A stretch of DNA of 64,000 nt, taken from positions 445,716 through 509,715 of the forward strand of contig VZSF01011137.1 in assembly GCA_013398295.1 (NCBI GenBank), written 5' to 3'. The notes under the pieces were generated by a model. It was given only the letters and a program-made list of their open reading frames with translations, was not told the DNA's origin and did not search any database. Source of the stretch: Chionis minor (taxonomy: Eukaryota; Chordata; Aves; Charadriiformes; Chionididae). Positions 12,285 through 23,700 of the stretch are shown here, in pieces. The position numbers and the translations under genes are program-made. Within the stretch, counting starts at the first letter, position 1. Every line of letters starts with the position of its first letter.

Positions 12285-13114
12285 CAGTTACAGAACAGTC
12301 TCAATGAACTTTCTAGTAGTCGTCGTAATAACCTCTATCGCATTATGGTTGAAATTTCATTATGCTCTAGTCTGGCACTGATTCACCTAGACAGTGAGAG
12401 GGTATTAAGACCAACTTGTCAAGTAGTTGCAGTAATAAAATATTTCCTGCCTTTCTGGGGAGAGCTTTATAGAATTAGGGAAAAGGTAGAAATACAGCCG
12501 ATGAGGGCTTCATGATGCTTCATACCCCAAGTGCTCTTTGCCTATTTCTTTATTTCACAGTTTGTATCAGCTTTCACAGATAAAAGACTGATTTTGTTGC
12601 TTTTTTGGCTTAATTTGTTTTGTCTGCTTCGTGCAACTAGGTGATTTAAATGGTCCACAAGTGAGAGATACCTTGGGGACAAAACTTAGTTTTATGCTTC
12701 ATATTACTCCGACACTAAAGCTCAAAGTAATTGAATCTCTACTCAGAAACAAAGATTGAGTATTTTTATTTTAAATTTAAGTGTGTATATAAACATGATG
12801 CCTTAGGGCTTTGCTGATTTACAATATATGTGATTTGAAGGGTGCCTTAGCGGCTTCAGCAGAACCCTTTTCGTTATATTAGTCTTTGGAAAAAAACCCG
12901 CAGCCCGTAATTCTTTTCTTTCCTCCACTATAATATCGCTAATGCTCTTTTCTGTCGTGATCCTATATAATGCTGTTAGCTAAGCAGCTGTTCTGTACCT
13001 CAGCCACACGACGAAACACCTTACGATACTGGTTCCTCTGTACTGATGATCACCTCCGTGCAGGTTCTTCCCTCTTTTTGCGTTTGCCCCCTCTCCCCGC
13101 CGCCCCTCCGCCAG

Positions 13115-13195
13115 GTGTCTTCAGCCTCATGGCCGTAAGGGCAGAGGAGCTGATGCTTCCAGAGCCTGCTGCCGTCGGAGCAGCGTTCTCTGGAG
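13115..13195 (+). CDS. Candidate internal exon, weak
   Basis: A long pyrimidine tract (about 13065-13111, mostly C and T) ends in ccgccag, a strong-looking acceptor. A donor ctggag/gtgagg follows 81 bases later. The length is a multiple of three, and in phase 1 it reads through VFSLMAVRAEELMLPEPAAV without a stop. A second frame is also open, and the block is GC-rich, which lowers the weight of an open frame. I do not recognise the peptide and find no partner exon nearby with a matching phase. Confidence 0.22.
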
Positions 13196-13309
13196 GTGAG
13201 GGTGGGTGGCACTCCTGCGGCGCGTGGGACGGCTGCCTCCGTCCGGGATCCTGCTCCGCGTGGAGCGCAGGGCCTGACGGAGCCGATGCCCAGCCTGCGA
13301 CCCCGCTCC

Positions 13310-16300
13310 CTCTTGCCAGAGTGCAGGTTCCCAGCGATGAAGCCTGTTAAGTGATTTCGCTCATCCTTTTTTGTCACTAGTCCCATGGCAACAGGCGCTA
13401 AGACGATGTCACCAGGTCGGGTAGATCTTTTCCAGCCAGCTGGCAGGCTGTGTTACGGCGTAATCTGTGTCAGATGTTTCCAGACACAATGAGTTCAAAA
13501 TACATTCCTTTGATTTAAAAATCATGACGCGTTAGAGAGCTCCGCAGTTGGAGTGATTAGAAAAAAGTCCTCAAGATTCCATTAGTGGGGAACAATGTGA
13601 ATACTACTTTCTACAGACATCCAGTCCAGTTTTTATTTGAGACCAAAAAAACCCCTTGGAAGCTGTAGAACTGTCAGTTTTAATGCAAGAGCCGTCTCAG
13701 CCTGACTCCACTAAGGTGTCATGAGCCTGTGTTTTCCTGTGAGGAGCCCTTGCCTCTTCTGTCATTTCACGGGTGGCCAGTGGTCCATCCTGTGCAAGGC
13801 AGCCCAGGGCTGAAATTTGGAATGGCCGGATGTTTGAGTGGGAATCTCCTAAATGTAGCAGCCTGATGGTGACACTATAGCGTTGCTTGAAGAACTGTGT
13901 TGTTTTCCTCGTGGAGCAACAGTAAACTTGGGACAGGTTTGGTCTGGCTTTTTGGTGACACTCTGAGTGTCTTCTGTTGACGTGTGGTGAACTGGGGAGC
14001 TAGACTGGGATAAGTGCTCCTAGCAGCACTTTCTGTTGGGAGCTTGTTCTTGTCAGTCAGGCAAGGACAGTGGGCAGAATTGTCTGTTGCTTGGGATAAA
14101 CCCCTCACCCTCTGCAGAAACGCCACAGATAGGAATTGAGATATTTTTTTTTTCCTTTTTTTTTTCCTCCTTCTAGACTGACTGGCCATTGAGATAGGAG
14201 CTGGCCTTTTGTGTGCGGGAGGCAGGAGTCCTTTTGCGTAGTATAAATCCCATGCTTTTTAAAAAAACCTTCTTTTTCTATGGGCTCTGTAGAAGAACAT
14301 TCATTCTGTATAGAACTGACAAGAAAATTGGCTTTAAAATTGTTCAAATTATTTGAGAACAGTGTTTTCATTGCTGATACTTAGATACCAGTGTAATAGG
14401 TCCCTTAGAAAAACCTAAGTCAGTGAGACTTGGCTATGGACAGGGTGGTATTAATGCTTCCATTGTCATTTTTCAGCATGGACTGAAAATGCTTATGCTT
14501 AAAGGAGTTATAATTTTGCATATTTGATGGTAAACTTTTACTCGGAACTCTTTTCAAGCTCTGTGTGAGAGTCCACAGGTATAAATACAAAAGAACCTGT
14601 ATTTTTGTATCCTTTGCTGGAACAAAGTAGTTGCTTTCCATAGTCTGTTGTGTATGTGTGACATGAATCCGATTTGTAGCAAAGGAGCGTGCTGGGACCC
14701 GTAAATGCTGATGGTGCAAGGTATAATCCTGTTTTAAGGAACAAGTTCTAGCTCCTGCACCGATGCTAATACATGCGAGCGCAGGCTCTTTCAGAGTACG
14801 GGAGAGTGTTCATACACAGCTTTTCATGGTCAAAGGGGAATGCTAGCATTTGAAAGATGAGGTCTGTAAATCACTTTTTTTATTGAACTCTTTTTCTTTG
14901 TCCCACACATCCCTCAGGCCACTGGCTATCAATTATCCCATGTCATTGGCCTATTCTTATCCCTGGCCTTTCCTCCTCTTCACATTTGTATAATTACATA
15001 TGTTACCTAAATACACTGTATACCTCAGGAATAATGTTTATTTTTTATTTTGACTACTACTTCATGACCTAGTATACTTCTCGTTTCCTCAGGAGCCACA
15101 GAGTAACGGCTGGGGCACACTATGTACTTCCAAGAGATTAGTCGGGGGTATATGTGGCTTTGGTTCCTAAGCAAACATTTTGTTTACCGTTTCCTGGAGA
15201 AACCTCTTTTCCACTGAGACCAAATACAATACGTCAAACTAGGAATATTCCCCTCATGCCTCACTAAACAAAACACATTGATGTGTAGTATTTCTTGCTC
15301 TAAATACTTCTAGGAGGTGGCATTTGGACAGTCATTCAGGAGAAGTATTCCCAGTTCTGCCAACACCGTAAGTGAAAAGAAAGAAAAAGAAACAAGGGAA
15401 ATGCTTTTAATTAAAGAAAAACTATATTGACTGGGATGTGTGAGATCAATGGAGAATTTTAAAAACCCACCTTTACATTAGTTAGTTGAGTTTTTCACTT
15501 TGCTTTGAGTTCCAGTCCCGGTTTTGAGTTCCAGGCAGATGCATTGTCCCTCCCACCCTGCCCCTGCTTTTCCAGCAGCATGGAGTTACAGAACGGGAAA
15601 AGCAGTTACCAAAATTAGGATACAAGTGCCAGACTTTGCTGTTTTGATGTAGTGATCTGTGGGACAGTCTCACAAGAAAGATGTATGGTATTCCCTCCTG
15701 AACCTGGGGCATGGGTGAACTCTCTACTCTTCCTTCCCCAAGAACGTTGGTTTCTTTCTTGCGGAAGACAGATTGTGTGAGAAAAAGGAATGTGTGATAC
15801 CCATGGAACGATGAAATCCATAGATTGATGTGACCCGCCCATAGCCAATGAAGGGGCCTCTGGTACAGCAGGGAGTTGCTTTGGATCTTGTGAGCTCCAA
15901 TATTTGGTGGCCCTTTCTGGGGATCTTGCTTTTTTTACTTTTTCTTCTTTCTGGTTATTCTTTCTGGGATAATTTTCTTTGGTGGTTTGGCAGCATTCCA
16001 GGTGCCTTCTGATCGACATATGAGAAATGGATAAAAAATAAATTAATACAATAGAAGAAGCAGTCAACAATTTCAGTGACAATAAGAAAAGGTGTGTGTG
16101 TAGGGGGGGAAACCCCAAAAGCTCAAACATCTCCTATAATAAAAACATTACTATTCATGAGCTGTTCCTGAACTTTTCTTTCTAACATCTGATTTTTTTT
16201 AATAGCTTCTTTGACGAAGAAAGAAAATAGGATCAGAGTTGCAATGCAAAATGACAAGTGTTTAGCTTGTTATTGGTTCCAGCTAATAAATGTGAATATT

Positions 16301-16996
16301 GCTGTGAGCCTCTTTCATACTGGTGGGCATAACAACTGAAATTCCATTCGAGCTAAATGAGGGAGCAGTTAAAAACAGCTTTATTTAGTGAGGGCTGAAA
16401 CAATAGAGGCTGCTGCCAAAAGCATAAAATGGTAAAGCACAGTAAAGAAGTTAGTCTGGTTGGATTGAGGCATTTTCTTGGATTAATGGAGCAAACTGAG
16501 AGACTGGGGTGCTGGAGGTAGGGAGCGTATTGTGAGAGAAGGAGGTAGGACCGAAAGTGCTGAGGAGATGGTCAGAACAAACATTTACCACCATTGGCAG
16601 TATGCCTTTGAGAAATAAGACAGGAGACATTCTTCTTGCAAGAAAATGGGATGTTACTCCTTCCTTATTTTTTTAAAAAAAGGGGTGGGAAAAACCACCT
16701 CAAACAAGCAAGCAGGACTGAATGAAAAGAGAGTCTTGTCTCCAGCATCTGTTTCTCCTTTGGATGCAGATGGCAGCTCAAGTTTGGCTCAATGCTCAGA
16801 GGAAAAGGGAGGTAGATCTTATGGGCTGGGTCTCAGCTAATTTAAGTGAGCGACTCTGTGCTCTTGACCCTTGGTAAGGACAAGATGTGCGGAAGCAAGT
16901 GGGAAAGGTGAACAAGTTCTCTTCCCCTTTGTTTAGGGCAAATTAGATGTCATTTGACACAGGATGGTTTCCAATTTTGACATATTTTGCTGCCAG
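13310..16996. other. Non-coding stretch with chance ORFs
   Basis: The longest frame is a 171-codon minus-strand stretch (16130-15615). It begins with a hydrophobic N-terminus, then a Lys/Glu-rich and a Ser/Pro-rich part. It has no splice support, and a second minus-strand frame overlaps its 3' end, so I do not call it a gene. Poly-T/poly-A runs occur near 14144-14165 and 16670-16682. Confidence 0.45.
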
Positions 16997-17145
16997 AAAT
17001 CATGCTAGGATGAAAATAGAACTGCTGGAAAGAACTAACATTCATCCCTCCTCTGACCAAACTGCAGAAACCAGGATAATTATAGATGTGTCGGGGATGA
17101 GGAACCTTTTGAACTTTGCAACTTCCCCTGTAAACACTAAGCCCG
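16997..17145 (+). CDS. Candidate internal exon, weak
   Basis: An acceptor (cattttgctgccag type, preceded by T-rich DNA) and a donor (gcccg/gtgaga) bracket 149 bases in which exactly one frame is open. It reads MKIELLERTNIHPSSDQTAE and continues with a mixed polar sequence of normal composition. The other two frames stop within 15 bases. Phase is 1 leading and 1 trailing base. I found no neighbouring exon that would join it, and I do not recognise the peptide. It could be part of a non-coding transcript or chance. Confidence 0.25.
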
Positions 17146-17405
17146 GTGAGACTCATCCGGACTCCATCTGGAAGGAAACAGTGGGAGTCATTGCTGTGCT
17201 GAGGTTAGGGATGTAATAGGCTTTTCTCTGGCTCGTTTTCAGCTTTTAGGTGAGGAGGTAATGGCTTTGAACAGGGTGTATGGTCCTACATGGGTGTGAT
17301 AGGCCCCAGTGCTGCGGTTAGGATATTTCGTTTATCAGAAGGCAAGTACTATTAGGAATGAACATCCTGGTCTGTGCTTAGAAACTTTTTTGTGGCTTTG
17401 AGTAT

Positions 17406-17444
17406 ATGTGCAGGGGAAATATCTTAAATATTTCCCCTGCACAT
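17406..17444. repeat. Perfect inverted repeat, 17-bp arms, 5-base loop
   Basis: Positions 17406-17422 are the exact reverse complement of 17428-17444, with loop cttaa. The arms contain a run of four G (left) and four C (right). The structure can form a cruciform in DNA or a short hairpin in RNA. The stem is shorter and more perfect than a typical microRNA precursor, so I do not call a microRNA. A replication template switch is a simple origin. Confidence 0.9.
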
Positions 17445-17449
17445 TCTCT

Positions 17450-18779
17450 GACCTTCATTGGCAGTGACTGGGAGGAAACCTTGCTGACCCCCTCTGCAGT
17501 GAGGGCTGGAAAATCCTGGTTATCGAGCCTGAACTTCTTACCCTCTCAGCAGCAGGAGATGGGGCTTCCTGGGAGGCGTCTATTGTAAACAGTTCCCAGT
17601 GTTTTCCATTTCCCACCTTCCCTCTAGGCTGCAGTCACTGTTTGTTTAAAATACGTGCCAAATTCCAAGGCAAACAGCCTTGTTCCAGCTGCGACATCAT
17701 ACCCTCAGTTTTGCACGCTGCCTGGATGTTTCCTTATATGCACCTGGCATCCACATGGGAGGGCTGACGAGGGACCTGAGCATCTCGAATTCATCCCCTT
17801 CCTGCCGTTACGGGTGTGAAGAGACTATTGTGATGACTTCACCGACTCAGATCAGTCAGCTGCTCCGGTAGCGTCGTACAGAGAGCACTTCCAGTGGGAG
17901 CGAGCGTAGCGGGAAGTACAGAGGTACAGCTTTGAACATTTAAGAAGTCAGCTCCTGCTGGTCCGCCTTGCAGCTCTGACTGAGAGGCAGAGGGCAAGCA
18001 AGGTCTCACCCTGTTGATGGGTGTTTGGTGGCCAGACTCCGCTGTCTGCTTGCGCCAAGGCACTCGTTCTATTGACATTGACAGCACAGATGTTACAGAC
18101 ACTCCCAAGAACAGGTACTGCAGATGTGGTGCTGTCTCCAGGTTTGATCTTCTCAGCACAAATGTATTTCTGCAATGGAAATGCCTTGGCTTTGCAAATA
18201 AGAGATTTAGAATTGACTGTGTGAGAGCTGATTTGGTCCGAGCTTCCTTTCCTTAAATAGTATTCTCTGTCGTAAGCCTTCACAGCAAATGAAGTTTTCT
18301 TACTGTGACATGTTCTTGCCTGTTTGCGGAAGCCTTGTTCTGTCCTTTGCGAGTGAATAATGCTAGCTGCGGGACTCGTTATCTGCGGGCTTCTCTAGTC
18401 CCAGCCATGTCGGTAGAGAAAGCTGTCAGAGAGCACTGGGAGGAGCAGACACTGGGGGAGGAAAGGGTCGCTGGCCTGGAGGGACGTGCTGTTAGGGTTA
18501 ACTAACTCCAAAGCAAGGCATTTACCTCGGAAGGTGCGTGATAGCCTCCATCTTTTCAAGCTTTCTTTGACTGCAGTTAACATCTTGTAAGGTCTCTCAT
18601 TATGATAAGGCCCAGAAAGACTATTAGTGACCGTTCTGTCTTGACTTCTCTGCTAGAAGAGGCATTGGTTTGGCACTCTGCTGTCCCAGTCTCCCCTGTG
18701 TCTAGGGCTGCTGAATGTACGTTGGAGCATGAGCCCGGAAGGAGGACAAACAGCACTGGAGAACAGGGAGAAAGCGGAG
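17450..18779. other. Non-coding stretch, nothing recognised
   Basis: Several frames of 60 to 111 codons on both strands overlap each other between 17840 and 18290, without splice or composition support. I recognise no repeat family. Confidence 0.45.
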
Positions 18780-18888
18780 GGCTTGGAGCAACCTGGTCTA
18801 GTGGGAGATGCCCTGCCCATGGCAAGGGAGTTGAAACTAGATGAGCTTTAAGGTCCCTTCCACCCAAAACCATTCTATGATCCTCTGA
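18780..18888 (+). mobile_element. CR1 LINE 3' end, short 5'-truncated copy
   Basis: The last 110 bases or so of a CR1 element in sense orientation: 'agcaacctggtctagtggga', 'gccctgcccatggcaaggg', 'tttaaggtcccttccaccca', 'ccattctatgatcctctga'. CR1 copies are typically severely 5'-truncated and end in short tandem octamers rather than poly-A, which fits. It is diverged from the two younger copies at 20285 and 35295, so it is an older insertion. Confidence 0.85.
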
Positions 18889-19530
18889 AATCTTTGGAAA
18901 GGTGGCATCGGAAAGGTCCAGGAATGTGGCTTGTCGAGAGCTACTCTCTCACCCTGCAAAGGTACTTGGCACCTTGTGCTGTATTTACAGCCTCATGAGA
19001 GAGAACAGTATTCATGTGTTTGGGTTGGGTTTTTTGAGGCCAAGGGTTCTGTTTGAGCTTAAGCTCTTTTCTCCTGGATTTTATGTCTACGTGTGCTAAA
19101 ATAAGTGTATTAAACCCCTCCATGTTTCAAAAATATCCATTCTGTCATGTCAGGGCCACAGCTCACCACATCCCACCTCTTGGAAGAGGTTGGTTTTCCT
19201 CATCTTTTCTCTTTTAGCCTCAAAAGAGCAACTGTTCTGCTTTGCAAGGCAGACTGTTTGGCAAGGCTTTATGTGTAATAAATATGGCATGCTGATTATA
19301 AATGAATAGTGCCACCACAGTAAATTCCGCTCAGACATGGTAAATAAAACAATGGGAAGTTACCTAGTCAGTGATTTGCTGAGACATTTTAGTCAGTTGC
19401 TATTTCACTCTGTTTTAGTGACTATAAATTCCAGATCCACAGAAACTGCTTTCTGCCATTATCATCCCACGTTCTGTAGTTATTTTACACTTTTTATGGT
19501 GTTAATGTTATTTCCTATTCAACTGCGTAA

Positions 19531-19559
19531 CAGCTAATTTAACTTAGATAAATTAGCTG
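19531..19559. repeat. Inverted repeat, 11-bp arms, 7-base loop
   Basis: CAGCTAATTTA at 19531-19541 pairs exactly with its reverse complement at 19549-19559 across the loop acttaga. Each arm contains a TAAT core. Paired TAAT cores can bind homeodomain proteins. That is only a general possibility, because short AT-rich inverted repeats also arise by chance. Confidence 0.7.
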
Positions 19560-20284
19560 AAATGAAAACATAGTGTGACTGTGGCCCTATTTACTTTCTT
19601 TTTATTAAAAAAAGACCCCCCCGAAAAGTTGTAAAACCATGAAGTGTATCTGCAGGGTATGCAATTAACTCCAGACTGCAGAGAGACCCTTGAAGAAGGT
19701 GCTGTGCAAGTTCCCCATCACTTTTCTCACTTCCCACCAGTATGTCCATATGGGAACATCCAGCAGAGATTTGAAGGGGGGGGAACATCATCTTTTGCAG
19801 CAGCTCACCCATGGAGCAAGGCCTGAGAGGCAGCAATGCTGAGATTCGCCTGTAGAGTTGTATTTCGATCTGGAAACCTTCCTACGTATTTAGCCTTCTC
19901 TCCAGCTCGATTTGCTTTGCTCCATGTTTGAGTTTTGTGGCATGGGAAGACAAAGTGAGCTCCACGCTGAGGTGCCTGTACCCGTTGATTCTGTTATAAC
20001 GCAGCTGCTATGTCAGAAAACCTACCTGGGTAACTTCTGTTAACTTCCAGTCTGCTTGCAGCGTGATCTGTGGGATAATGGCAACACAGCCGTGTCGCCA
20101 GTTCTTGTGAACATCCTAGGTTTCTTGAAAGCTTCAGCACTCCTCAGAGGAGTAATAAATTCTGGAAGAGAGGCGTATTTGGTGAATAGTTGTTCTGTGT
20201 TTGAAGGTTTACCTGTGGTAGTAAGATGCATCTTATTGTAAGGGAATGCACAGTCACAAGTGATTGCCTTGCCTCGGCTTGACG

Positions 20285-20778
20285 GGTCACTGGGGCCCCC
20301 AGCAGCAGGAGGACACGGAGCTGTTGGAGCGGGGCCGGAGGAGGCCCCAGAGATGCTGGGAGGGCTGGAGCCCCTCTGCTGGGAGGACAGGCTGGGAGAG
20401 CTGGGGGGGTTCAGCCGGGAGAAGAGAAGGCTCCAGGGAGACCTTATAGCGACTTTCCAGTATCTGAAAGGGGGCTACAAGAAATCTGGAGAGGCACTTT
20501 TTACAAGGGCATGTAGTGACAGGATGAGGGGTGACGGCTGCAGACTGGCAGAGGGCAGATTTAGATGAGATCTCAGGAAGAAATTCCTGGCTGTGAGGGT
20601 GGGGAGCCCCTGGCCGGGGTTGCCCAGAGCAGCTGTGGCTGCCCCGTCCCTGGAGGTTCAAGGCCAGGTTGGACGGGGCTGGGAGCACCCTGGTGTGGTG
20701 GGAGGTGTCCCTGCCCAGGGCAGGGGGAGGTGATCTTTAAGGTCCCTTCCGATCTAAACCATTCCCTGATGCTACGAC
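20285..20778 (+). mobile_element. CR1 LINE 3' portion, about 490 bp, young-looking subfamily
   Basis: Sense-orientation CR1 from the end of ORF2 into the 3' UTR. The order is: 'ctgggagagctgggggggtt', 'gaccttatagcgactttcca', 'gggctacaagaaatctggag', 'gacaggatgaggggtgacgg', 'gggcagatttagatgagatc', 'gttgcccagagcagctgtgg', 'ggaggttcaaggccaggttg', 'gtgggaggtgtccctgccca', 'tttaaggtcccttccgatct'. ORF2 is not intact and the 5' end is lost. The copy is unusually well preserved and nearly matches the inverted copy at 35295-35580, pointing to the same subfamily and a relatively recent date. Confidence 0.92.
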
Positions 20779-23700
20779 TGTTTGCCAGCTGGCGGGAGCT
20801 GTGTCCGAACTCCTCGCTGGTAAAGTGAGAGGTAAGAGGCGTTAGCTGACATCAGCAGGGTACCGTGTGGGGTGGGTGAGATAGCACGAGTGACCTTCTG
20901 CTCTGGAATCGGGTTTGGTTTACGTAACCCAGAGACTTGGGGATTTTTTTAACTTTTTTGAAGGTAGCATAGGTATAATGCAGGTATGACTAAAGTTTTC
21001 CTGCAGAATAAAGGGATAAGTATTGCTTCACTGAGATGAGAAACATAATTTCCACAGCATGAGACATTAACTGCTTTTTGCTATTTAGATTTCTGTATTT
21101 ATTTATACCTACTTCTTCCTACTGCGTGTACAGTTTGAAAGATGCTAATCTGTTCTTCAGCTGGAAGTTCTGTTGCACTTCTTTAATAACTAACCTAATT
21201 GGAGAGCACGTAATTGCCCTGGTCCGAAGGCCTGAAGGATGGTGCTGAGGGATGAGAGGGGCCCTCCTGATGTTAACATCCGTAACCCTCAGGCAGTGGC
21301 CTCTACCCCGCTTGGGAAGAAGTGCTCGCCTAGCAGATGGCTGATGTTGGGATGACTGGGAACTGCTGGGGAGCATAGCAGCAGTAAAAATTTGTTAAAC
21401 CAGTGTTTCTGCCAAAGAAATGATATAAAATATTTTGCCTTGATTTATGATAAGGTAGCAGACATTCAGGGCATTAGAAAAATACCCTGATTTAGTTTCC
21501 TCTGCCTTTTGACCAGTTCTTAGATAATCCTGAAGATTCTGTAGTGCACAAACTTTTCTAAGAAATGCTGAACTCCTTTTTCACGTTACCCACACTTTGC
21601 ACCTGAAGTGTTGCCCTCAGATCCCATTAAATCACCTCCTGTGTGCTGACGTTCTTCTCGATCTTCTGACCTTTTCAAGCAAACTAAGACGACACTCATC
21701 TACATCTCTTTAGCCATGTTTTTCTGTTGATAAGAATTTTGAGTGCTCATCTAACACTTTTCAACTTCAAAGCTCTTCAGAAGTGAGGGGCCTGATCCAA
21801 AGTCCATTGAAATAAATGAGTAATCTTTCTGTTCGCTTCACAGAGACTTAAACTCTAAATTGTGCTCCTGTTCCTGTCATTTTCCCCTGTCTGTTCTCTG
21901 AAGACCTGCTGTCTCGTGCACCTACTTCACTTTTAGACTCTGGGTAGTAACTCTCCTCTTGTCCTCCTGTTTGGCAGTGGCATAATGAGACCATTTCCGA
22001 CAGTAGTTTCCTGAGAGATGCTCCAAATCGGGGTATAAATAGAGTCTCCTAAGCCCTTTGTGAGTAAAAGATGTCTTTGTAGGCGAGCCTGCAGGCTGTC
22101 ATTCACAGTCATTCCTGCAGGTGAGATGGCAATGAGGTCTCTATTTTGGTAACAAAACAAGCCCTTTGAGTTTCCAGGTGGTGCCGGGATTATTCCCCTA
22201 AGCCCCTCTCACTGTTAGAGAACTCCTCCTTTTCTCCTGCCGACAGACTGAACGGGTAATTCCACTTCTTTAAGGACTGTAGGAGGCCTTATCCTTGTAA
22301 AACTGTTCCAAAGGTCCTGAAACCCTTTGCTGCTCACAGCTTGGTCAGTGGCTGTCTCTGTGCAAGAAAGTAGGTAGAGACGGTTCATTTAACAGCCCCA
22401 CTTTGGCTTTAACAGTGCCTGTACTTTGGCATCCTTTCTGTCTCCTGGGTTTCCTGCTTTTGCAGCATTACTTCCCTCTTTCTGGCAGATCTTGCTTTCT
22501 CTGTGCTGGCAAAATTCATTAGTTCTTTCTCTTGTTCATGTTTTCTCTTCGTTGACTGTTGCATGCATTTTGTTTCTGTTTTATCAGCTTTCCTACCTGT
22601 TTGTATGTTTGTTTGTTTATTCATTCCCAGTATTTGTTTTTCTCATCTCCCTGTGGGATGCTCTGCTTCTGTGGAGGCGAGGGAACATTGTCAGCTGACA
22701 GTGTGTAGGCAGGTGGCCAGTAGGGATTACTGATACCAAAAATAGTCCTCCTTCAGTCTGGAACAATGTGCCGTTGCTGTTCTCGTTGTTGCTTTCTCTG
22801 CAAGTCAGCCGGAGCCATTTCGGGTCCCGGGGTGAGGGTCAGCGCGTGTGACTGCAGCTCTGAGATGCTGCAGCTCAGCATCGGGGCTGTCATTTCCCTG
22901 GTTGCTGTCAGGGTTTTTGAGCTCCGTGGAACCCACATTCAATGGAGTACACAAGCAGTGCTTTTACGCACCGGTGTAACCTTCTGTTCCTACCACTGGT
23001 AGGCTCTTCATTACCTCCAATTATCTGTCTTTTCATTAGGTTGGAGCTTGCATTACATTAGCTCTCAGTTCTACTTATTCCCACACTTGACTTCCTGGAC
23101 CTCACTCAATTCGCATTTTCATTTCTCCTTGAACAGTGTGACCGCTTAAATCTGGTACAGTGGCCATTTGTAAACCATCCTCATCTTGCCATTGCAATCA
23201 GATAATGCTGCTGCTGAATTACCTCTAATTCTCTATTTTTAATATAAGAGAAACAGATTCTGCCAAGGCAGGCAGCTTGCCTCTTGCTTGTTTGCTTTCC
23301 TCACAAGTATCTTGGCACTGTCTCCTGTTTCCCTTTCTTTGAACGGATGTGAAGTCCCCATTTATTACAGACAAGATGCAGGTTTTGTTTAATAGCCAGA
23401 GTGATTAACCATTAGAGCATGCTGCTGTAGAAGGTGCTGGGAATCCTCCTCCCAGAAAGTGAAGACGAATCAGGGCTTCTTTGGGTGAAATCCAGCGTGG
23501 TTTCTTTTAAGAAATGTCAGTCTCATCAGTGTGGTTGTCCCTCCTGAGCCACTGGTATGGTAGATGCACCGAGGCACGTTCTGGTTTTCCAGTGTCTGGT
23601 GGAACCGCTGAGGTGAGGGCTGGGGCTCCCAGCTCTGTCAGAGAGGTGTATCCTTGGGCTCTACAGGCTGTGTGGGTTTCCTTAACGCACAGTTTGATCA

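Noticed and set aside
15615..16130. 171-codon minus-strand frame with hydrophobic start
   Set aside because: No homology that I recognise, no promoter or splice context, and another frame is open across its 3' part. I considered an endogenous retroviral relic but saw no family motif to support it.
17406..17444. MicroRNA precursor
   Set aside because: The stem is only 17 bp, perfectly paired, with a 5-base loop. Typical precursors have stems of about 30 bp with bulges.
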